A stretch of 64,000 nt of DNA from Gimesia fumaroli (GTDB taxonomy: Bacteria; Planctomycetota; Planctomycetia; Planctomycetales; Planctomycetaceae): positions 1,397,501 to 1,461,500 of the forward strand of contig NZ_CP037452.1 of NCBI RefSeq assembly GCF_007754425.1, written 5' to 3'. A program made the position numbers and the translations under genes. Under the pieces are notes generated by a model. That model had not been told where the DNA came from. It did not search any database and worked only from the letters and a program-made list of their open reading frames with translations. Numbering within the stretch: position 1 is the stretch's first letter; each line of letters begins with the position of its first letter. Shown in pieces: positions 18,221-26,924 of the stretch.

Positions 18221-20032
18221 TCAGTTGTTTTTGGGGGGAGCGTTCGGTGGCGTGGGTTTGGTTTTCGGTTTGGCAGCCTCTGGTTTACCAGCATTCGGTT
18301 TCGCGGCAGGTTGATCTGGCTTATCATTCGCGTCCGTTTTCGAAGGGGCAGGTTTTGGAGCTGGAGCAGGTGCTGGCTTGGTCGTGGGACCTGCAGGCTT
18401 GGCTGCTGGTTTTCCGCCGGTCGGATTTGCAGGGCCTGGCTTACCTGATTCTTCTTTCGGCTTCTCGACAGGCTCAATCAGTGCTTTGCGCGACATACGA
18501 AGCGTCTCGAAGCTGTTTGCTGAAATCACATAATACCAGTTTGCAAATCGTTCATTCAGCTGTTGAACCAGTTCATTCCCTTTCACCACTTTCTCATCAT
18601 ATTCTTTGAGCTGCTTCTCGTAGGTTTTCAGCTCAGACTGATATTTTTTCATGGCGATTTCATACTCAGCTTCAGGGCTGGGTTTTTCTTCCGCTTTGGC
18701 TTTGTCCTCTTTTTTATCCTGATCAGCTGGCTTGGTCTCTTCTTTTTTCTCGTTGTCGGTTTTCTCTTTGAGGCCAGCCGGTTTCTTGGGTTCTGCTGGT
18801 TTTTGTGGGGGATCACCAATAAAAGACGGGTCGAATGTCACCGTGACAAACAGGTAACGGCTGGTTTTCAATGCACCATCGTCTGCTTTTTCATCCGCTT
18901 TTTTCTCTGTCTCTTTTGCTGAATCAGCAGCCTTGGATTTCTCTTCCGGTTTTTTGTCTTTCTCTTTACCGCTGTTTCCTACTTCGATATCCAGCGCACT
19001 ACCAGTGAAAATTTCTCCGAAGTACAACGAGTAGACGACTCCCTGATTTGTCGCTGCAATCACTTCCCCTTCATTCGAAACCAGTTGCTGATTTCCCTGA
19101 GGATCGCTGGCTAAAATAAATCCTTTGCTTTGCAGGTCGACAAAGTCGAGTGGATCCAGGCGCAGATTACCTGATTTTTTCAATTCGGCCGCAATACCTG
19201 CAGGTTTGGGGCGGATCCCCTGAATTTTTAAGTCATCCAGTGTATTGATCATCTGGTTGACATCACTGGTATTCAGCTTCTCGGTTTCCGGTTTTAACCC
19301 TTCCAACTCCCAAGGGGCCTTCGGATTTTTCCGAGTGAGCGTGGATAGTTCCCGATTCACAATCCGCCGCTTACCTTCATCAATTGAGTATTTATTGACG
19401 ATGATTTCAACGAGGCGATCTCGATCCACTTTCAGCAGATCGGGTTCAATCCAGTCAGAAAAATTGGAGGAAAGGTCGACGTTGAGTTTGGTGCGATAGA
19501 CCGAGTCTTCATCCACTTTACGCACGAAATATTCATTAGGCTCACCGGGAACCTGTTTTCCCACAATAAAGTCAACCAGCGGTGCGCCCCCTTCTTTCGA
19601 AAGAGTTAACCGCTGGCCGCGTCCTTTGAGATTCGTGTTGGATTCATCGAGTGGATCTATCACCCCAAAACGTTCATGATCACTTTTGCGCCGGCTTTCT
19701 AACGCACCACGCACAACGCCCACCAGTGACGCGGCTGTTTCAGCGAGTTCATCTTCTGCATCAGCCGGGTAATCGTGGTGCGACGGGATTTTCCAGACGC
19801 CGTCCTTAAATTCCACATTGAAGACTTTCAATGTGGCAGAGTCTTCGTTGTAGCTGACGACACGTAGCGACTTCGCCTGCGTCGGGTCAGCAAAGTCCGG
19901 GTAGAATTCTTCTCCCACATTCTCGTAGCCTGTCAACTCCGTGGGTTGAGATGTGCGATCGGTCACGTAAGCGGCGACGAGTGCTGCCACCGCAATCCCT
20001 ACAAAGGTCAGTGTTCTGGTCGTTTCATTCAT
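18221..20032 (-). CDS. DUF4340 domain protein, last gene of Gld-like ABC operon
   Basis: This 603-residue protein has an N-terminal membrane helix or signal (TLTFVGIAVAALVAAYVT) and a DUF4340-type region at about 30-330 with the repeat-like pattern FEFKDGVWKIPSHHDYPAD and VIVNKYSIDEGKRRIVNREL. From about 365 on it is Lys/Glu/Pro-rich, with a short structured stretch (LNERFANWYYVISANSFETL) before a Pro/Ala/Lys tail. DUF4340 proteins usually sit beside GldG-type ABC exporter genes, as here, and probably form part of the periplasmic side of that complex. The transported substrate is unknown. It is 99 bp downstream of the permease-GldG gene and is followed by a strong terminator. Confidence 0.8.
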   Translation of the reverse strand: MNETTRTLTFVGIAVAALVAAYVTDRTSQPTELTGYENVGEEFYPDFADPTQAKSLRVVSYNEDSATLKVFNVEFKDGVWKIPSHHDYPADAEDELAETAASLVGVVRGALESRRKSDHERFGVIDPLDESNTNLKGRGQRLTLSKEGGAPLVDFIVGKQVPGEPNEYFVRKVDEDSVYRTKLNVDLSSNFSDWIEPDLLKVDRDRLVEIIVNKYSIDEGKRRIVNRELSTLTRKNPKAPWELEGLKPETEKLNTSDVNQMINTLDDLKIQGIRPKPAGIAAELKKSGNLRLDPLDFVDLQSKGFILASDPQGNQQLVSNEGEVIAATNQGVVYSLYFGEIFTGSALDIEVGNSGKEKDKKPEEKSKAADSAKETEKKADEKADDGALKTSRYLFVTVTFDPSFIGDPPQKPAEPKKPAGLKEKTDNEKKEETKPADQDKKEDKAKAEEKPSPEAEYEIAMKKYQSELKTYEKQLKEYDEKVVKGNELVQQLNERFANWYYVISANSFETLRMSRKALIEPVEKPKEESGKPGPANPTGGKPAAKPAGPTTKPAPAPAPKPAPSKTDANDKPDQPAAKPNAGKPEAAKPKTKPTPPNAPPKNN

Positions 20033-20131
20033 GGCAAACGATTTTACTTAAAACAATGGTTTAAATTGAATTCAATCAAGACGTCGTTTTATATTTTCAA
20101 ATCAAAGGTGATTCTGAGAATCGGCCTCCGA

Positions 20132-22780
20132 CTATTTCTTCAGTCTCCGGTCAGGAGAGATATTCTGGTTTTCATTTTTCATACGGAAAAACAGGAAGCA
20201 GATTCCCAGTAGAATTGCCGGGAAAGGCGGAACAAGAATCGCGTACCAGCGGATGCGATCTTCGATTTCTCGAATCTGACGTTCCGTCTGGGCTTTGATT
20301 TTCTCGATCTGCTGCTGTTTTTCCCGATCAATTTTGGCTTCATCCACTTCCAGGCGTCGGCTTTCGTTTTCCTCAGCCATTCGCAGCATGATCTGTTTTG
20401 TCCGATTATCAAGCGATTTATCCTGCTCAATTTTATCCCGCTCGGCTTTGAGACGGTCACGGGCTTCGGACAGTTTGGCTTCCGCGTCCTTTGTGGCTTT
20501 TTCCCGTTCTTCATTTCGTTCTTTTACAAATACAGACGTTTCCCGTTCCACCAGAGTCAGCGTACGGTGCTTTTCACGGCGTTTGCGCAGTGCGATGTAA
20601 GAGTCATCGCCCGCCAGTTGGTCGACACAGTTCAACAGGAATGTCACGTTGTCGATTTTTAAGCCAAACGCCTGGCGTTCTCGGATGTTGAACAGCTCGT
20701 CCGAAATCAGGTCAGCATCAGCAACAAAGATCACATTGATATTTTTCTCTTTTGATTTCGGTGTCGATGTGATATGCGCTGCCAGCACGTGAGCATGTTC
20801 GTCAATCACACGTGGTGGCTCCTGGGCGATCCGGATCGAATTGAAAAACGGACTGGTAATTTCACCCCAGGCCAGCAATCCCGAATTCGGGCCGGTTCGA
20901 AGTAACGGCTCAAAATTTAGATCTCTGTCTTTCCGCGGACGAATACTGCCCGGGAAGAAGGTCAGGATTTCCTGTAATCCACTGGTAATGTTGCTGTTCA
21001 AGCTGAACGCACTACGTGTGCCACTTTTCGGGCTGATGAAGATCAACTCGGGACGCACGACTTCGGCAAATTCCGGATGCGGATTAAAGTAATCAAAGAC
21101 AACTTCACCATTATCCCAGGCAATCTGCAGTACGTTGAGTAACGAAGTTAAACGTCCTTCATCGGCTTTGGGTGTGGGCGGCGGTTGACGCATGCCGAAC
21201 ATCCCGCCTCCGGGACTCGGTTTGGGCATGCGGGGTGCGTTTTGGATTCCTCGACCGCCACCGTAGACAGGCAACGGGTCATCGCAGATTAGAGTCGGTT
21301 TTCCTTTTTTAACATAGTCAACCAGATTCTTCAGCTGTGGTTGTGTCAGCGAAGAAGGCAGAACCGCGATCAGAACATCATAAGCGGTATCGCTGATGGG
21401 GGAATCGGGCGAGACCTGTTCGACTTTGTATTGCTTCTTGAGCTCGCTGACAATCAGCCAGGGGGGCTGGTTGCCTCCCTGGCCCATATTCAGGCCACCG
21501 AAGATGCTGGCATCGGTGTTTAAAATTCCCACGGTCAGCCGCTCATCTTTTGAGACTGTACGAATTGAACGCGTTAATTCATATTCAATCGGAGTTCCTA
21601 CGTTGAAGAAGGGGATCACGACTTCATCTGTGCCGCTTTTGACGACGGCTCCCATGAAAATGGTATCCACAAACGCCCGTCCGCCTCGTTCGGTTTGAAC
21701 CCGCTGGGGTGAAATATTCAACAGGCGGGCTTCTTCTTCCTCTTTACTGAAAGGGACTACGTCGACAAAACGAACTTGCAGTCGTTTTCCACCCAGTTGA
21801 TTGTATTCTCTTAGCAGGCCGATCAGTCGTTTGCGAATCGGCACATATTCTCGTGAGACTTCAGGGCTGATAAAGGCTTCGATCGTAATCGGGTTTTTCT
21901 CATCAATTTTGGCGATCAGATCTTTGGTGGTTTGGGAGAGACTGTAGACCTTTTCGCTGGTCATATCGATACGGCTACTGCCATAGGAGACAATCACGTT
22001 CGCACTGATCAGAATGACGGCCAGAGACACAGTACGTACCAGGTACTGCAGGCCCATCGAGTTTTGTTCCTGGGCGCTCCAGTGCCGACGTGTAATCAGA
22101 ATCCGGTTCAAGTACAGCATCATGACAGCCAGCGAGATGAAATACAGTATGGAGCCCAGCGGAAGAACGCCGGCGCTAAAGTCCTGAAACTGTTCGACCA
22201 GGCTCAAACCCTGAATCAGATTACTGGAGGGCGCTACTTGCCCGATGAAGACCGGCACGGCGCAGATCACGGTTCCCAAGACAAATGCCACAGTGGTACT
22301 GCTGGTTAAGGCAGAAGCAAACATGCCAGCCGCCAGTAAGGAGGCACCGGCCAGCCAGTACCCAAAATAAGTGGTAAACATGACCCCAATATCAGGGTTT
22401 CCAATGCTCCATAAGACAAAGATATGGGTCACCGAAAACAGCAGGGCAATTGTATATACGGCAAGCACTGCCAGAAATTTACCCAGCAGGATCTCCAGAT
22501 CTGAGGCAGGCATGGTAAACAGCAGTTCGTCCGTTCCCATTTTTTTCTCATCGGCCCAGGCCCCCATGGTAATCGCAGGGATTATGAACAGGAGCAGTAA
22601 GGGATACCACAGACTCAGCTGATCCAGGTTCGCCTGATTGTTGGCGAAGAATTGTTGATTGAAGGCAGCAAACGCGCCTGCTACCACAAACACAACAATA
22701 AACAGATAACCCAGCACTCCGGAAAAGTAACTTTGTACGTTTCGCTTGAATACGGCCAATACAACGTTGTTCCGCAACAT
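20132..22780 (-). CDS. ABC-2 permease fused to GldG-like periplasmic domain
   Basis: In its first ~245 residues this 882-residue protein has about six membrane helices of an ABC-2 permease (GldF type), including the conserved ITMGAWADEKKMGTDELLFTMP segment. Another helix follows at about 245-265 (TVSLAVILISANVIVSYG). The large extracytoplasmic part (about 270-760) is GldG/IFT52-like, e.g. ITIEAFISPEVSREYVPIRKRL and VDYVKKGKPTLICDDPLPVYGG. A charged coiled coil (about 765-855) and a final membrane helix (AILVPPFPAILLGICFLFF) close the protein. In Bacteroidetes GldF and GldG are separate proteins tied to gliding; here they are one chain. An AAGGA ribosome-binding site precedes the ATG. The ATPase gene lies 58 bp upstream. 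Confidence 0.88.
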   Translation of the reverse strand: MLRNNVVLAVFKRNVQSYFSGVLGYLFIVVFVVAGAFAAFNQQFFANNQANLDQLSLWYPLLLLFIIPAITMGAWADEKKMGTDELLFTMPASDLEILLGKFLAVLAVYTIALLFSVTHIFVLWSIGNPDIGVMFTTYFGYWLAGASLLAAGMFASALTSSTTVAFVLGTVICAVPVFIGQVAPSSNLIQGLSLVEQFQDFSAGVLPLGSILYFISLAVMMLYLNRILITRRHWSAQEQNSMGLQYLVRTVSLAVILISANVIVSYGSSRIDMTSEKVYSLSQTTKDLIAKIDEKNPITIEAFISPEVSREYVPIRKRLIGLLREYNQLGGKRLQVRFVDVVPFSKEEEEARLLNISPQRVQTERGGRAFVDTIFMGAVVKSGTDEVVIPFFNVGTPIEYELTRSIRTVSKDERLTVGILNTDASIFGGLNMGQGGNQPPWLIVSELKKQYKVEQVSPDSPISDTAYDVLIAVLPSSLTQPQLKNLVDYVKKGKPTLICDDPLPVYGGGRGIQNAPRMPKPSPGGGMFGMRQPPPTPKADEGRLTSLLNVLQIAWDNGEVVFDYFNPHPEFAEVVRPELIFISPKSGTRSAFSLNSNITSGLQEILTFFPGSIRPRKDRDLNFEPLLRTGPNSGLLAWGEITSPFFNSIRIAQEPPRVIDEHAHVLAAHITSTPKSKEKNINVIFVADADLISDELFNIRERQAFGLKIDNVTFLLNCVDQLAGDDSYIALRKRREKHRTLTLVERETSVFVKERNEEREKATKDAEAKLSEARDRLKAERDKIEQDKSLDNRTKQIMLRMAEENESRRLEVDEAKIDREKQQQIEKIKAQTERQIREIEDRIRWYAILVPPFPAILLGICFLFFRMKNENQNISPDRRLKK

Positions 22781-22838
22781 AATGGAAGGGTCCTTACGTC
22801 AGCTTTATATGAAACTAAATTGGTCGGTGAAAAACAAA

Positions 22839-23606
22839 TTACGCGTGTGTCAGTTTATGGAAACGGGCTTCCATATCATCCTGGCTGCTTCCCAGCTCAT
22901 CCACAGATCCGTCAAACACGACCGATCCCTGATTGATCAGAATCACGCGGCTGCAGACCGCTTTGACCTCCTGCAGGATGTGTGTCGAAAGCAGAATGGT
23001 TTTTGTTTTTCCCAGGCTGCGAATTAAGTCGCGCACAGATTGATTCTGGTTCGGGTCCAGGCCACTGGTGGGTTCGTCTAGAATTAAGATGTCTGGATCG
23101 TGCAGCAAAGCCTGGGCCATGCCTACACGTTGTCGGAAACCTCGGGACAGCTTGCGGATCGGTTTTTTCCAGACACTGCTCAAATCGCATTTTTCCATGA
23201 CGAACTCTAGCCGGTTGCTCAACTCCGCACTCGACATGCCACGCACGCCGCCGGCATATTTCAGAAATCCCTGTGGCGTCATTTCTTCGTAGAGCGGACC
23301 GTTTTCCGGCAGATAGCCGAGTTTCTGGCTGGCTTCGATTCGATGAGTACTCACATCAAAACCACCGACCTTCGCCTGACCTTCACTGGGGGAAAGAAAA
23401 CCTGTCAGAAGTTTCATCGTAGTGGACTTTCCGGCGCCGTTAGGGCCCAGAAAGGCAGCAACCTGACCACGGGGGACTGAAAATGTCACATCTTTTGTGG
23501 CGGTAAACTGGCCATAGAATTTGCTCAATCCGATGGCTTCGATCATCTTCTCCTGGGATGTGCCTGCTGCCTGTCCGGCAGGAGATTGCTGAACCTGTTC
23601 CGACAT
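22839..23606 (-). CDS. ABC transporter ATP-binding protein (GldA-like)
   Basis: This 255-residue ATPase energises the adjacent permease. Walker A is GPNGAGKSTT, the Q loop lies in KLGYLPENGPLYEEMT, the signature is LSRGFRQRVGMAQALLHDP, Walker B is ILILDEPTSGLDP and the switch histidine is in LLSTHILQEV. It belongs to the CcmA/drug-export-like ABC-2 class that includes GldA. A GGGAG ribosome-binding site precedes the ATG. It is the first gene of the minus-strand operon ATPase, permease-GldG, DUF4340. Confidence 0.92.
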   Translation of the reverse strand: MSEQVQQSPAGQAAGTSQEKMIEAIGLSKFYGQFTATKDVTFSVPRGQVAAFLGPNGAGKSTTMKLLTGFLSPSEGQAKVGGFDVSTHRIEASQKLGYLPENGPLYEEMTPQGFLKYAGGVRGMSSAELSNRLEFVMEKCDLSSVWKKPIRKLSRGFRQRVGMAQALLHDPDILILDEPTSGLDPNQNQSVRDLIRSLGKTKTILLSTHILQEVKAVCSRVILINQGSVVFDGSVDELGSSQDDMEARFHKLTHA

Positions 23607-24003
23607 TGCAATAATACTCCCGATGATTGTCTCGTGGGTTGATTCAACAGAAAACGTGAATGCTAAGGGCTTGCTGTTTTTCAGAAGTATAGCGGCTCTG
23701 TTTGAAAAACGACAAGCTTATTGAACTCGTTCATTTTTAACTGGATCGTGTTAAAAACACAACAAAGGATGAGAGTCCCTTTTGAGTTAGCTGGATCTTC
23801 TTCGAACTTGTGAGGTTATTATTTTCTCTTGATACGCCCTGAAGTCGGATTTGATGGTCGAAGCCATCAGGCAGTCGCAGACTCAAGAAATACCCAATCT
23901 GTTTCTCTATGATTAATCATCAATTTTCCTGATGTCCAGCCCTTTTCTCGCTGGTTTTGCAAAAAATAATTCCGAAAGCGGCCAAAATCAAGGCAGGGGA
24001 AAT
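23607..24003. other. Intergenic region upstream of the ABC operon
   Basis: These roughly 400 bases hold the promoter region of the minus-strand ABC operon. No gene, repeat or RNA structure was recognised besides the terminator at 24004-24039 that belongs to the next upstream gene. Confidence 0.4.
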
Positions 24004-24039
24004 AAAAAAATCGGTTGTACCTGTTAAGGCACAACCGAT
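24004..24039 (-). terminator. Intrinsic terminator of the PpiD-like gene
   Basis: On the minus strand ATCGGTTGT (24039-24031) pairs with ACAACCGAT (24019-24011), giving a 9-bp stem with an 11-nt loop, followed directly by a run of seven T (24010-24004). It lies about 30 bases past the stop codon at 24069. Confidence 0.85.
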
Positions 24040-24068
24040 TCGGAATTCATTGGTTTTGCGGGACGATT

Positions 24069-26495
24069 TTATTCGACCCGTTCTTCTGTTTCTGCCAGTT
24101 CCTGGAAGAATTTCTGTACCTGGTATTTCTCTTCGAGCTCGCGGCTCCATTCAAAATTCGTCTGCTGTTGCTCCATTTGAGCCAATGGCAGATAAGGTGA
24201 GAAGAAGAAGAACAGGTCCGTTTTGAGGAATTCCTGGTACATGGCGGTTAAGCCACCCTCTGTCGAAGGAATGCGGTTCATGACTTTCACAACATAACAA
24301 ACCGATTTGTCGGCATTCATGAGCACGCCTACGTCTCCGTCATTCATATTGTCGAAAATCTGCTCCATGAACTCATTGCCGGCACCATCGATGGCTGAAA
24401 TGCTTGATAGTTCCGGGCGAGGCATCGAGAACGGGTTGCTGGCACCCGCTGTTGAGGTGCGCATCCAGCTGAACGATTCGGTCGTCGTTGTGGAAAGTTC
24501 CGTTCCCTCTTTCTTTCCGGTAATCGTCTGGCTGGAGATCGCTTCGGACATCGTTTTATCACCAGCGTCAAGGATCAGCTTTTTGAGTTCTTCACCCCGT
24601 TTCATGGCAATAGGTCGAGCCGCTTCCAGTTTTAACTGGGCGGTAATCTGTTCGTCGATCTTAGGGTCGTCAAACTTTGGAATCGTAGCGTCGACATGTT
24701 TGACTTTCCAGTACGAGATCAAACCGCTGGAGAAGGAATCTTCCGCTTCATAGGCTGAGTAAAGCAGGTCAACTGGTGTCTCAAATAACTGTTCAATGAC
24801 AGTTCGGGGTTGAGCGGCAAACTGATTCAAGGATGGCTCTTTGGCCGTACCCAGAGGATACTTCTCCGATTCTTCCATCTCCTGTGCAGACATCATTGGT
24901 GTGATGTTGTAAATCAATTGATGTTTGGCGGCATACTCTTTCAACATTTTAGTGACCTCTTCCGGAGTAGGAGGGGCCACGCCTTCAGCCGGACTGGTAA
25001 TGCGATAGCTGAGGTCATTCATGTAAGTGACAGCGGCGGTGATCTTTTCCTTCATCAGCGCCAGTGTCCGTTCGCGTAGCAGCTGATCGCGAATTTCGCT
25101 TTTCAGATCGTCGTTCAGAGGACGGTACGGCTCCAGTGGTGCCGGTGCGGTAGTCGGATTCTCCGGTTTGGTCGTCGCAGGAGCCGCACCCGGTTTGGGA
25201 GCGACCACAGGTGTCTCAGCGGGCTTTTCATCTAAAAGTGAAACAAAGGTGGTGAGTTCCGAATCAAGGGCGCTGGATTCTTCTTTCTTCTCTGTTTTCT
25301 TTTCGGGAGTTTCCTTGGGCTTCTCAGGAGCAGCCTTTGGTTTTGTTTCTTTTGTCGGCGCTGGTTGAGGGGCGTCCGGGGTAGCCGGCTTTTTCGCACT
25401 ACTACCAGGTTTCTCAGCTTCTACAGGCCGATTCATTTTAGGAGCAGCTGGGCTTTGAGGTGCAAACGGTGCCGGAAGATCAGGTGAATCTGGAATGGGG
25501 TTATTCTTGTAAAGACGTTCTTTATTTTCTTCGTAGAAAGCCTTAATCTCAGCCTCTGTGACAGGCGGGACCAACTTTTCGGTGTCTTCATAGTCAACCA
25601 TCAGGTACTCAACCTGAACGCGTTGTGGCTGACGTAAGCCGGGAGAACCGGGGCCCGTCTCGTTCGGGAACACCCCTTTGTATTTTTCATAAAAGGCTTT
25701 CTTCTCCGCTTCGGTAGGCGCAGCCACCTGGGCTTTGAAATCTTTGACCGGCAGAGCAACAACTTCCAGTTCTTCGCGGACATTGAATTTTTTGTAGAAG
25801 CCCCAGTACTGATCCGGTGTCAGAGATACCTCCGGTCGCAGCAATTGAAAAGCCATCCGGGCCTTGAGCTGATCTCTGAGAATGTCATAAATCTGACCTT
25901 CTGTGACTCCAATGCCCTGGCAGACTTTCTTGAAGGAGTCCCGGCTGAGTTTGTTGTTTGTATAGCGGGACACATATTGCGTGACGGCGTCATCTGAAAC
26001 AACCAGCTTCATCTTGTCTGCTTCTTTACGGAACAGAAATTCAAGGATGATATCGTCTTCGGTATCTCGGCCAAAACCGAACAGAGCGCCCCGAGGTGCC
26101 TGGGCACGTTCCCGTTCTTCTTCCGGTAGAGATTCAAAATACGTTCTGATGACAAACTGGTTCGCAATCTGGCGATTTTTGACAAGAGTTTGAAATTCTC
26201 TCTGTTCGATGTCTCCAGCGGTTGTCTTGACAACCATCGCGGCACCCTGGCGGGGCATTACGGTATATCCGACAAAAAGGCCAACAACACCTCCGATGAT
26301 GGCGAACAGCATTCCCTTACCGCGGTCTTTCCCCAGGTACCAGAACAGGCCACCAAATACCAGCATGCCCAGAATGGGGGGGAACTGATTGGGGTTCAAC
26401 TGGTCCATGACGATAAACGCGAACATAGCCAGGATGGTGAGCGGCACCATTAATACTTTTTGGTTTTTACGAAACAATTCCAGTGGCGAGGCCAT
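24069..26495 (-). CDS. PpiD/SurA-like membrane-anchored chaperone or peptidyl-prolyl isomerase
   Basis: This is an 808-residue protein from the ATG at 26495, which has AAGGA 6 bases upstream; the frame is open 22 codons further but without a ribosome site. Two or three N-terminal membrane helices (VLMVPLTILAMFAFIVM and GMLFAIIGGVVGLFVGYTV) precede a SurA/PpiD-like helical region containing DAVTQYVSRYTNNKLSRDSFKKV and LKARMAFQLLRPEVSL. A Pro/Lys-rich linker (about 350-430) separates this from a C-terminal part that includes a degenerate PPIase-like segment. No clear parvulin active-site pattern is visible, so it may act mainly as a periplasmic chaperone for outer-membrane proteins. It ends in a strong terminator, so it is its own transcription unit. 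Confidence 0.7.
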   Translation of the reverse strand: MASPLELFRKNQKVLMVPLTILAMFAFIVMDQLNPNQFPPILGMLVFGGLFWYLGKDRGKGMLFAIIGGVVGLFVGYTVMPRQGAAMVVKTTAGDIEQREFQTLVKNRQIANQFVIRTYFESLPEEERERAQAPRGALFGFGRDTEDDIILEFLFRKEADKMKLVVSDDAVTQYVSRYTNNKLSRDSFKKVCQGIGVTEGQIYDILRDQLKARMAFQLLRPEVSLTPDQYWGFYKKFNVREELEVVALPVKDFKAQVAAPTEAEKKAFYEKYKGVFPNETGPGSPGLRQPQRVQVEYLMVDYEDTEKLVPPVTEAEIKAFYEENKERLYKNNPIPDSPDLPAPFAPQSPAAPKMNRPVEAEKPGSSAKKPATPDAPQPAPTKETKPKAAPEKPKETPEKKTEKKEESSALDSELTTFVSLLDEKPAETPVVAPKPGAAPATTKPENPTTAPAPLEPYRPLNDDLKSEIRDQLLRERTLALMKEKITAAVTYMNDLSYRITSPAEGVAPPTPEEVTKMLKEYAAKHQLIYNITPMMSAQEMEESEKYPLGTAKEPSLNQFAAQPRTVIEQLFETPVDLLYSAYEAEDSFSSGLISYWKVKHVDATIPKFDDPKIDEQITAQLKLEAARPIAMKRGEELKKLILDAGDKTMSEAISSQTITGKKEGTELSTTTTESFSWMRTSTAGASNPFSMPRPELSSISAIDGAGNEFMEQIFDNMNDGDVGVLMNADKSVCYVVKVMNRIPSTEGGLTAMYQEFLKTDLFFFFSPYLPLAQMEQQQTNFEWSRELEEKYQVQKFFQELAETEERVE

Positions 26496-26924
26496 TCTGT
26501 TTCCTTCTTCAGTCTGCAAGTCGAATAAAATCGATTTCCTAAAGTGAAATTCACGCGCCACCCGGATCCGGTTGACGAGATCACCGCTTTTCGTATCTTC
26601 TAATTGGAAAAGAGTTTTCCGATTATTTTATGTGTTGTAATTTATTCGGGCCATTCGTGAAAGTCTTCTATCAAAGAATCCTGTTGTTTCCTGCCTGTTC
26701 TTATTACAAAAAGTGCCTCATTCAAGGCGAACATCCGGCGTGAAAAAATAAATACAGGCTTGACAGAGAGTTTTGTGGCGGGTATGGATTGCCGGATGAA
26801 GTTATCGAATTGATCCGGTGAAACGAATCAAAAAATATAAAACAGGAACGATTGAGCCGCGTATTGTAGTCAGGATGGCCTTGTTAACAAGGTTTACGTC
26901 GGTTTCTCAGGAAGGGCAAGTCTG
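26496..26924. other. Divergent intergenic region upstream of topA
   Basis: These 429 bases separate the divergent PpiD-like gene and topA, so both promoters should lie here. No unambiguous promoter boxes, hairpin or small gene was identified. Confidence 0.4.
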
